64,000 nucleotides of DNA from the NCBI GenBank assembly GCA_020632795.1, contig JACKEV010000006.1, positions 864,501-928,500 of the forward strand. The letters are read 5' to 3'. Source of the DNA: Alphaproteobacteria bacterium. Lineage in GTDB: Bacteria > Myxococcota_A > UBA796 > CAJQPC01. Under the pieces are notes generated by a model. That model was not told where the DNA came from, ran no database searches, and saw nothing but the letters and a program-made list of their open reading frames with translations. Positions 57,452 through 64,000 of the stretch are shown in pieces (within the stretch, counting starts at the first letter, position 1; each line of letters starts with the position of its first letter). Position numbers and translations under genes: made by a program.

Positions 57452-58626
57452 CCCCCCCGCCTTCCCGGCTCGCTGGCCCGGCCGCGCTCGGGCTCGCGGT
57501 GCTCCTCGTGGCCCTCATGGGGCCGGTCGCCGACAGCGTCCAGCCGGGCCAGCCCGCCGCGCTCGTGCTGACCCAGCCCTGGCTGCCCGCCCCTGGTGAC
57601 CCCGTCCTGGGCGTTCACGGGTCCGGGCCGGCGTTGATGATCCTGGCGGCGGCGGCGCTGCTCGGTGCGGTGGCAGCGGGCGGGTGGCGCCTGGCGGGGG
57701 CAGCCGTGGCGTTCGCAGCCTTCGCTCTGGCCCCCGGCGGCGTGCAGCTCGCGCTGGCCTGGGTCGCGCTCGGGGCGCTGGTGCCGGCGGGGCCCTGGCC
57801 GGCCCGCCTCGCCGAGGATGTCCTGGTGCTGCTCGCGGCAGCCGCCACGGCCGCGCTCCCGGCTGGGGACGGATGGCTCAACCCCGCGCAGGGCGTGCTC
57901 CAGGCTCCCGGCGCGGCCCTCGCCCTCTGCGCTGCGGCGGCGCTGCGGTCCATCCGGGTGAGCTGGACAAGGACCGCGCAGGCGGAGGGCGTGCCTGGCC
58001 TGCTGCTGCTGGCCTCCGGCCCCCTGCTGATGCTGACGGTCGCCGAGCGGTGGCTGGCCCCCGCGCCGGCCACGTTCGCGGCGGTAGCGGTGCTGTTCGC
58101 GGTCGTCGGGGTCGCGCGAGGCTGGGAGGGGGCGACGGCCGCCCTGCTGATGCTCCCGGTGGTCGCGATGGCGCCGGGAGAGCTGGACACGGCGAGCTGG
58201 TCCTTCGCCGTGACCCTGGCCGCCGCCGGGCTGTGCTTCGGACGGGGCGTGCCCGCCGACCTCCGGGCCCTCGCGCCGCTCGCTCTGGTGGGCGCCTGGT
58301 TGAGCCCGCTGGATCTGGCCCGAGGCCGCTGTCTGGAGGCTGTGGCGGGCACGGCGGCGCTCCCCTTGAGCCTCGTCGCCCTGGCGCTCGCCGGGGTGGC
58401 GCTGGGTCGAACGCGGCCTCCCCCGCTGGAGGCCAGGGGGTCGGGCTGGCTCTGGCTCGTCGTCGGGTTCACCCTGGCCGGCCTGGCGTTCGGCCCCCTC
58501 CGCGAGACCCTCCAGGCCCCGTTCACGCCGTTCTGGGCGCTGCCGCAGCGGTGGAACCCGCTGACCGGCGTGGCGTGGCTCGCCGCTTCAGCCGGCCTGG
58601 TGGTCGGCGTGCGGAGGCGCCCATGA
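57448..58626 (+). CDS. Polytopic membrane protein, NuoL-like by position and partial motif
   Basis: 392 residues from a GTG overlapping the previous stop. Ten to twelve hydrophobic segments. One stretch near residues 165-205 (RSIRVSWTRTAQAEGVPGLL, LASGPLLMLTVAERW) resembles the NuoL core KSAQ-x(5)-WLPDAMEGPTPVSAL-x(8)-TAGVYL-x(2)-R, and LALAWVALGAL near 108 sits where LLQLF-x-GWEGVG occurs. Most charged ion-path residues (Lys, His) are lost. NuoL is about 610 residues, so this would be a shortened relative. Confidence 0.65.
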   Translation: MTPPPSRLAGPAALGLAVLLVALMGPVADSVQPGQPAALVLTQPWLPAPGDPVLGVHGSGPALMILAAAALLGAVAAGGWRLAGAAVAFAAFALAPGGVQLALAWVALGALVPAGPWPARLAEDVLVLLAAAATAALPAGDGWLNPAQGVLQAPGAALALCAAAALRSIRVSWTRTAQAEGVPGLLLLASGPLLMLTVAERWLAPAPATFAAVAVLFAVVGVARGWEGATAALLMLPVVAMAPGELDTASWSFAVTLAAAGLCFGRGVPADLRALAPLALVGAWLSPLDLARGRCLEAVAGTAALPLSLVALALAGVALGRTRPPPLEARGSGWLWLVVGFTLAGLAFGPLRETLQAPFTPFWALPQRWNPLTGVAWLAASAGLVVGVRRRP

Positions 58627-59570
58627 GGGTCCTCGCCCTGGCGTTGCTGATCGGGCTCACCGCGGCGGCGTGGTCGGGCGCGCTGATCGGCGAGGGGCTC
58701 GCGCTGCCCGGGGGGCGCCTCACCGGGTTGGGCTGGGGTCCGCTCGTCGCGCTGGCCTGCGCCTCGCTCCTCGGCGGTGCGGCCGACCGGGGCATGTGGC
58801 GGGCCGCGCGCCTTGTCGGCGCCACCCTCGCGGTGCTGGCCAGCACGCCCCTGGGGGCGGCGGCCTGGATCGCGCTCGCGTTGCTCCCCGACCTGCTCCG
58901 GCGGCGGCGCCAGCGGCTCAGCGCCGGGCTCATCGGGCTCATGGTGCTCGCGGGCGTGGCCCCTGCCCCCCTCGGCGCCACTGCGCTCAGCCTCGCCAGC
59001 GCGGGCCTCTTCGCGCTCGGACATCAGGAGGAGGAGCCCTCGCTGCTCGCCGTCGGGGGCTTCGGGCTGGTCCAGTCATTGGCGGGGCCCGCGGCGTCCG
59101 AGGCCGGCGCGTGGGGGGCGGCGGCGTTGGGGGTGGTGGCGGCGCTCGCGCCCACCGCCCACGGCCGCACCTGGGCGTTGCTGACGGTCACGCTGCTGGG
59201 CATGTCCACTGGGGACCCCCGCGGCCTCGCCGCCGCGCTGCTCGCGGTGAGCGCGCTCGTGCTGGTCCAGCCGGTGGCCCCGGTTCAGGGTCTCGGCCCG
59301 CTCACCTGGGGGCCAGGCAGCCTGGGCTTCGCCGCCGGCTGGCTCGCGTTCACCCTCCCGGCGGTCCCCTCGGCGCCGGGGCAGCTGGCGCTGCTGGGGG
59401 TGCTGACCGCGCTGGCGCGGGCGGGGGCCCACGCAGGCTCCCCCATCGCCCGAGGCTGGCCGGTCGCGGCGCTCTCCCTGGGTCTGGGTCTGTGGCCGGC
59501 GGGGCTCGCCCAGTTCATCGTCCCGGCGTGCGAGCGCTGGGTGGCCAGCCTCTCAGGGGGGGCGCCATGA
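58623..59570 (+). CDS. Polytopic membrane protein, NuoM-like by position
   Basis: 315 residues, ATG overlapping the previous stop, GGAGG five bases ahead. About nine hydrophobic segments. AAWIALALLPDLLRRRRQRL near 80 recalls the NuoM stretch with FFEL-x-LIPM and a following basic patch. The rest is Ala/Leu/Gly rich and not diagnostic. Overlaps the next gene by ATGA. Confidence 0.6.
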   Translation: MRVLALALLIGLTAAAWSGALIGEGLALPGGRLTGLGWGPLVALACASLLGGAADRGMWRAARLVGATLAVLASTPLGAAAWIALALLPDLLRRRRQRLSAGLIGLMVLAGVAPAPLGATALSLASAGLFALGHQEEEPSLLAVGGFGLVQSLAGPAASEAGAWGAAALGVVAALAPTAHGRTWALLTVTLLGMSTGDPRGLAAALLAVSALVLVQPVAPVQGLGPLTWGPGSLGFAAGWLAFTLPAVPSAPGQLALLGVLTALARAGAHAGSPIARGWPVAALSLGLGLWPAGLAQFIVPACERWVASLSGGAP

Positions 59571-60343
59571 GGCTCGCCATCGCGCTCCTCGGCGTCCTCG
59601 GCGCGACGCAGGCGCCAGACCTCGCGACCTGGCTGGCCTGCGTCGAGCTGAGCTGGCTGGCGTTGGCGCTGCACAGCCCGGCCGAGGTGCGCCAGCGCAG
59701 CGCGCTGTTGGGTGCCGCGCACGCCCTTGTGGTGGTGAGCCTCGGGGTCCTCGCGGGCCCGACGCAGCCAGCAGGGCCAACTGGCGCCGATCTGTTTGTT
59801 GGAATCTGGATTTGCTGCATTGCAGCAAGAACCTTTGCCCACCACCGCAGCGCCCCCGCTGTCCACGCCCTGCTGCCTCTTGCAGGGACCCTGCCGCTGC
59901 TCAGGGGGATGGCGCTGCTCGGCCTGGGGAGCGCGAGCGGGTTTGTCGAGACGCCGCTGATCGCGGGCTGCATCGCCCTCTCCATCGCGGCCCTGCTCCC
60001 CGGACCGCCGCTGGCCCGCGCGGGCGCCGCGCTCCAGGCGGCGTGGTGGCTGTCGGTGGTGTGCGGCGCCACGCCCGCCCCGCTCGCCGCCGTGGTCTGG
60101 GTGCTCGCCGTGGCGGCGACCCGTCGACCCCCGGGCGGGCTGCTCCACGCGCTGGGCTGGGTGGCCGTGGCCGGGCTGCTCCCTGGGGGCGCACTCTCTG
60201 CACGCTGGGCTGTGCTGCCCCAGGCCTGGGACGCCGGGCTCTCCGGGCTCGCCGCCCTGGTGGCCGCCTGCAGCGTGCCCATCGCCATCGCGGGCCTGTC
60301 CCGCGCGGCGACCCCCACGCCGCAAGGGCTCAGCCCCCGGTGA
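59567..60343 (+). CDS. Polytopic membrane protein, NuoN-like by position and partial motif
   Basis: 258 residues, ATG overlapping the previous stop. Seven or eight hydrophobic segments. APDLATWLACVELSWLALAL near residue 16 resembles the NuoN region DL-x(3)-F-x-GLELLSL-x-LY, retaining one Glu, and RSALLGAAHALVVVSLGVL follows where KYF-x-LGA-x-S-x-L-x-LYG occurs. An unusually AT-rich patch with a palindrome lies inside the gene near 59791-59840. The end overlaps a convergent lipoprotein gene by 14 bases. Confidence 0.65.
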   Translation: MRLAIALLGVLGATQAPDLATWLACVELSWLALALHSPAEVRQRSALLGAAHALVVVSLGVLAGPTQPAGPTGADLFVGIWICCIAARTFAHHRSAPAVHALLPLAGTLPLLRGMALLGLGSASGFVETPLIAGCIALSIAALLPGPPLARAGAALQAAWWLSVVCGATPAPLAAVVWVLAVAATRRPPGGLLHALGWVAVAGLLPGGALSARWAVLPQAWDAGLSGLAALVAACSVPIAIAGLSRAATPTPQGLSPR

Positions 60344-62414
60344 CGCTCGGAACCAACCCCAGGTGCCGCCGCCCCATGAACGGCGTGGAGCGCTCGATGT
60401 TGACCCAGTCCATGCGCTCCAGATCGCCGCGCCGGATGGCCAACTGCACCGTGTTGCTCAGGACCCAGTTCGGGGCCTGACCCATTCCGATGGCCACCTC
60501 GACGCGCTCCAGCGCCGGGTCGGCGGCGAACAGCAGGCGCGCGGAGCCCAGGATGGCTGTCAGGCCGTCGCTGAGCACGCCGTCGGAGACGCCCCCGCCG
60601 CGGGGCGGGACCCGCAGCTCGATGCGCAGCGTGCCGCCGGAGCGCACCGACCGCATCTCGCCGGCGCTGCCATCGGGCAGCGGCACCGGGTAGGACGGCT
60701 TCCAGATCCGCCCGTAGGCGTCGTCGGCCAGCACCGCCCACTCGACCATGTCCGCGGGGAGCGTGGTGCGCCCGACGAACTGGAGCGCCAGGCGGGCGGG
60801 GTCCTTCCGAGCCAGCTCCTCCAGACGCGTGGCGGCGTCCAGGGTGTGCCGCAGGAGCTGCACCCGAAGGAGCACCCCGAGGTTTCCGTCGGACGGGCGG
60901 CGCCCGTGGAACAGCTCGAGGGACAGCTCCTGGGCGGAGCGGGGCCGCTCATCGGGGACCGCCGTGGAGAGCTGGCCGCCGGAGGCGACGTAGCGCTGGG
61001 CCAGCTCGACAGCGACCTCGTAGCCCGCCAGGAGCCCGGCCACTGCGTCGCGGGTGGCGGCGGTGGCCGGCGCCCAGGGCTGGGCCGGGCGCAGCATCGC
61101 TTCGAGCTGGCTTCCGTCGTTCAGCAGCGCCATCGCGTTGGACTGGGTGCGGTTGAGCGCCTCGTCGAGCAGGCCGCCGATCCAGGCCTTGGTCGCGTCC
61201 GGGGCGTCCGCGCGGAGCCCGGCGTTGCCGGCCCCCTGCAGGGGCTGCGGATCGCCGAGCGCCAGGCGCTCCAGCACCGCCGCCCGCAGCCGGTCGAGGT
61301 TCTCCACCCCGCTGACCGCCAGCGCCCCGGCCGCCTGATCCCGGTTCGCCGCGCCCGACTTCACGGCGTTGAACAGCTCCTCGACCCGGGCCTGCTGGTT
61401 CTGGGTGAGGCTGTCGCGCATGGTGGGCGCCGCCTCGCGGGCGCGGGTGAGGTCGACCATGCCACCGACGAGGTCGCCGCGCGAGAAGCGCGCGTCGGAG
61501 CGCATGAGGTAGAGCCGCCCCAGATCAGCGCGCCCCTCGTCGCCGCCCAGCTCGACGGAGAGGGCCAGCTCGTGGATCGCTGCGTCGATGTCGTTGCGCT
61601 CGGCGAGCTTGCGCCCCAGCCCCGCGCGCACCCGGGCCTCGACCTCGGAGGTGTCCCGATCCGGCGCCCAGCGCTTGGCGTCGTTGACCCGCGCGAGCGC
61701 CGTGTCCGGCCGCCCCGCCGCCAGCTCGAACTCGGCGGTGCGCAGGTAGCGGTCGGCGAGCATGCGCCGCGCCTCGAACTCAGCCTTCGTGCCCGGGTAC
61801 CGCTCGATGTGCCCGATGAGCTGGGCCTCCGAGGGCTCCTCACCCAGCGCGAGCAGCGACTCCCAGGCCTGGAGCCCGTCACGGGCCTCCTCGACCTCGC
61901 GGGCGTGGGCCCCCCGTTCGAACCACTCCAGATACTGGTCGCACAGCTCCAGCGTGGGATCGGTGGAGATGCGCTTCCACAGCGCCTGCTCGGCGTGGTC
62001 GAAGGCGACCTCGGCAGCCTGGTGCAGCTCGGTGTCCCGGCTCAGCTCGTCCAGCCACAGGAAGGTCGAGGGCTCGCCGATGGAGCCGACCGTGCGCACC
62101 GCCGCCTGGGCGTAGGGCTCGCGGCCGTCCACCGCCTCGATCAGCTCGTCGAGCGCGGCGGGCCCGAGGGCCACCAGGGCCTCGTGGGAGGCTTGGCGCA
62201 CGTCCGCGTCGCGGACCCCGAGTCCCTTCACCAGCCGCCCGGCGGGGCGGTTCCTGCGCTCGGTGATCACCTCGCCGTTGTCGTCGACCACATCGACAAA
62301 TCGAGGATCGGCGGCCTTCTCGGCGAGCAGCTCCACGTCCCCCGTGCTCCGGGGGGCGCAGGCCCCGGCGGCGGCAGCAACAGACAGCGTGATGATCAGC
62401 CTTCGAGGTCGCAC
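60330..62414 (-). CDS. HEAT/TPR-repeat lipoprotein
   Basis: 694 residues from a GTG at 62414, chosen for the perfect AGGAGG five bases ahead and the lipoprotein signal that follows (RLIITLSVAAAAGAC). Residues 50-130 look like HEAT repeats (DADVRQASHEALVALGPAALDELIEAV), and 190-350 are TPR-like (YPGTKAEFEARRMLADRYLRTAEFELA, ARFSRGDLVGGMVDLTRAREAAPT). The C-terminal half is helical with a beta-rich end (GEMRSVRSGGTLRIELRVPPRG). TATAAG on the minus strand (62433-62438) may be the -10 box. Probably an envelope scaffold; function unknown. Confidence 0.83.
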   Translation of the reverse strand: MRPRRLIITLSVAAAAGACAPRSTGDVELLAEKAADPRFVDVVDDNGEVITERRNRPAGRLVKGLGVRDADVRQASHEALVALGPAALDELIEAVDGREPYAQAAVRTVGSIGEPSTFLWLDELSRDTELHQAAEVAFDHAEQALWKRISTDPTLELCDQYLEWFERGAHAREVEEARDGLQAWESLLALGEEPSEAQLIGHIERYPGTKAEFEARRMLADRYLRTAEFELAAGRPDTALARVNDAKRWAPDRDTSEVEARVRAGLGRKLAERNDIDAAIHELALSVELGGDEGRADLGRLYLMRSDARFSRGDLVGGMVDLTRAREAAPTMRDSLTQNQQARVEELFNAVKSGAANRDQAAGALAVSGVENLDRLRAAVLERLALGDPQPLQGAGNAGLRADAPDATKAWIGGLLDEALNRTQSNAMALLNDGSQLEAMLRPAQPWAPATAATRDAVAGLLAGYEVAVELAQRYVASGGQLSTAVPDERPRSAQELSLELFHGRRPSDGNLGVLLRVQLLRHTLDAATRLEELARKDPARLALQFVGRTTLPADMVEWAVLADDAYGRIWKPSYPVPLPDGSAGEMRSVRSGGTLRIELRVPPRGGGVSDGVLSDGLTAILGSARLLFAADPALERVEVAIGMGQAPNWVLSNTVQLAIRRGDLERMDWVNIERSTPFMGRRHLGLVPSVTGG

Positions 62415-62487
62415 CTGATCCTCCTCCGCCCTCTTATACTGCATCGGGAGGCTGCGGGCGCGCGGCGGGCGTGGAACTGGCGTGTAA

Positions 62488-62514
62488 GGAACCCGCTGCG
62501 AGGGCCGTTGTCGT
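62488..62514 (+). promoter_or_regulatory. Candidate ECF sigma-factor promoter of the secreted VWA gene
   Basis: GGAACC (62488-62493), 16 bases, GTCGT (62510-62514), the layout typical of extracytoplasmic-function sigma promoters. The ATG at 62555 lies about 40 bases downstream. Confidence 0.4.
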
Positions 62515-62554
62515 GACGAACCATCCCGATTGACCCCGTCAAAGGAGTGCGAGC

Positions 62555-63955
62555 ATGCAGCGCTGGCATCTCACCGCCGGACTGGCCGGCTCCGTCGCCC
62601 TGGCCGCCCTGATCGTCCCTCAACTCCAGGCCACCGTGCAGACGCCGCCCCCCTCGCCCCTCGTGAAGAACACGCCCGAGGACCCCGTGGCGCCCCCTGA
62701 GGCCCGCGTCCTGGGCAAGCTGGAGCTGACCGCCGGTCTGGACCACCCCGTCGTGCTCGCCGGCCGCATCGAGGAGCGGCTGCTCGTCATGACGGTGCGC
62801 GCCGCCGACAGCAACCTGGGCGAGGAGCGCCCGGTCAACGTCTCGGTGGTCATGGACCGCTCCGGCTCGATGGCCGGCCGGGGCAAGATGGACTACGCCC
62901 GCATCGCCGCCAAGGAGCTGGTCGAGGCCCTCGACGCCCGCGACCGCTTCTCCTTCGTGACCTTCTCCGACCGCGCCGAGCTGGTGGTCCCCTCCTCCCC
63001 CGTGCTGGATCCGGGCGCCCTGTTCCGGGCGATCGACCGGGTGTATGAGGGCGGCGGCACCAACCTCTACGACGGCCTGACCGAGGGCCTGGCCCAGGTC
63101 CGGGCCCACGCCGACGACGCCAGCGTGAACCGCGTCGTGGTGCTCTCCGACGGCAACGCGAACGTCGGCATCTCCGACCCCGGCGAGCTGGCCCGCCTGG
63201 CCGGCCGCTGGTCGGACCAGGGCGTCAGCGTCTCCACCATCGGCCTCGGCCTCGACTACAACGAGGACCTGCTGGCCGCGATGTCCGACCGCGGCGGCGG
63301 CACCTACCGCTTCGTCGACGACCCCGACACCCTGGCGATGATCTTCCAGGACGAGCTGCACCAGATGACCTCCGTGGCCGCGTCCGGCGTCTCCCTGGAG
63401 ATCAACCTCCCCGGCGCCCAGCTCGTGGAGGTCTACGGCTACGACGTCGAGCCGTCCACCAGCGGCTTCCGGGTGTGGCTGGGGGACGTCTACGCCGGCC
63501 AGACCCGCAAGGTCGTCGCGAAGGTGCGCGTCCCCTCCGGGACCGCCGGGCTCGAGCCGATGGTCGCCCAGGTCGCCCTGGACGAGCTGGGCGCGCCGGT
63601 CGACTACATCCCGGTGCCTGTCCTGGCGAAGGTCACCGCCGACGTCCACGAAGTCGACCGGGTCGTCAACCGCGAGCTGGCGGTCATCGGCACCTCGGCG
63701 CAGTCCAGCGCCCTCGCCGACAAGGCCGCCCGGGCCTACGCCGAGGGGCGCCAGAAGGACAGCATCCAGCTCATCCAGGCCTCCCAGCTCGTCGCGGGCG
63801 AGGCCGCGTCCCGCTACAACGACCCCTCCCTCCAGACCCAGGCGGACGACATCGCCATCCAGCAGGAGTCCTACATCAACTTCGACAACAGCTCGGTCGA
63901 GGGCCGTCGCGCGGTGAAGGAGAACAAGGAGAAGGCTCGTGACTGGTCCCGCTGA
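62555..63955 (+). CDS. Secreted VWA-domain protein (Ca-activated chloride channel-like)
   Basis: 466 residues, ATG with AAGGAG seven bases ahead. A signal peptide or anchor lies at 7-26 (TAGLAGSVALAALIVPQLQA). The VWA domain spans about 90-275 with all MIDAS residues: DRSGSM near 102, the Thr in GGGTNLYDGL near 169, and VLSDGNANVG near 196. After it a beta-sandwich (VSLEINLPGAQLVEVYG) and a helical tail with a basic end. Domain order matches bacterial YfbK-type proteins, which act in the envelope. Confidence 0.9.
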   Translation: MQRWHLTAGLAGSVALAALIVPQLQATVQTPPPSPLVKNTPEDPVAPPEARVLGKLELTAGLDHPVVLAGRIEERLLVMTVRAADSNLGEERPVNVSVVMDRSGSMAGRGKMDYARIAAKELVEALDARDRFSFVTFSDRAELVVPSSPVLDPGALFRAIDRVYEGGGTNLYDGLTEGLAQVRAHADDASVNRVVVLSDGNANVGISDPGELARLAGRWSDQGVSVSTIGLGLDYNEDLLAAMSDRGGGTYRFVDDPDTLAMIFQDELHQMTSVAASGVSLEINLPGAQLVEVYGYDVEPSTSGFRVWLGDVYAGQTRKVVAKVRVPSGTAGLEPMVAQVALDELGAPVDYIPVPVLAKVTADVHEVDRVVNRELAVIGTSAQSSALADKAARAYAEGRQKDSIQLIQASQLVAGEAASRYNDPSLQTQADDIAIQQESYINFDNSSVEGRRAVKENKEKARDWSR

Positions 63956-64000
63956 CGAGTCCGCGCTGAGCGCGCCCCACGAGACCACCGCCGTGGAGCT
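63939..64000 (+). CDS. Start of a further gene, truncated by the window end
   Basis: An open frame from the GTG at 63939 (VTGPADESALSAPHETTAVE) runs off the end, with GGAG seven bases ahead and a 17-base overlap with the previous gene. Too short to identify. Genes next to YfbK-type VWA proteins are often ECF sigma factors, but nothing here shows that. Confidence 0.45.
   Translation, partial: MTGPADESALSAPHETTAVE

Overview
The window looks like a chromosomal segment of a high-GC myxobacterium-like organism (Myxococcota or a close deltaproteobacterial relative). The base composition is very GC-rich, with G or C at most third codon positions. Supporting features are MopE-type metal-binding repeats, C-terminal tails of the MYXO-CTERM type (Cys/Gly patch, hydrophobic stretch, Arg run), an AgmX/PglI-type gliding-motility protein, many very short lipoprotein signal peptides and frequent GTG/TTG starts. 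Genes are packed almost without gaps. Cotranscribed genes overlap by 1-8 bases (ATGA, GTGA, TGATG), and six convergent pairs overlap tail to tail. No gene-free stretch exceeds 300 bases; the largest is 26221-26503. I saw no tRNA, rRNA, CRISPR array, insertion sequence or prophage.

Layout. 1-7867 (+): a split alpha-2-macroglobulin-like protein (two genes) coupled to a MoxR/CbbQ-type AAA ATPase and its VWA partner. 7823-12968 (-): two paralogous beta-helix/MopE-repeat surface proteins with matching promoters. 13201-20165 (+): an AddB/AddA-like helicase-nuclease pair. 20366-26220: an AgmX/PglI-type protein, a hairpin terminator, a YceI lipoprotein, a Cys-nucleophile alpha/beta hydrolase and a large NorD-like VWA protein. 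26504-28467 (+): a TPR protein and a short protein matching only the C-terminus of the YyaL/DUF255 family. 28451-34299 (-): the overlapping set valS-nadC-birA-(Asp/Asn beta-hydroxylase::sulfotransferase fusion). 34428-40610: a pseudo-receiver, two lipoproteins (one a hydrolase), a subtilisin-like protease and an alpha/beta hydrolase lacking its serine. 40694-43753 (+): coaC, then a cysM-cysO-moeZ sulfur-carrier cysteine pathway. 43760-50225: PRC-barrel protein, thioesterase, RlmD-like rRNA methyltransferase, membrane sulfatase-like protein, glycogen synthase. 50265-54084 (-): lipoprotein hydrolase, scpB-scpA, universal stress protein. 54154-60343 (+): lipoprotein, single-pass protein, GT-C-like membrane protein, then five overlapping hydrophobic genes. 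60330-64000: a HEAT/TPR lipoprotein (-), a secreted VWA protein (+) and the start of another gene.

The most unusual element is 56931-60343. Five short, translationally overlapping membrane proteins resemble, in order and relative size, complex I subunits NuoJ-K-L-M-N, but they are shortened, lack most ion-path charged residues and have no hydrophilic partner genes nearby. Other points of interest are the split A2M next to a MoxR-VWA chaperone pair, the beta-hydroxylase-sulfotransferase fusion, several enzymes with replaced catalytic residues, and a recurring promoter pattern (TTGAGN, 17 bases, YATYCT) found at both MopE paralogues and a lipoprotein gene.
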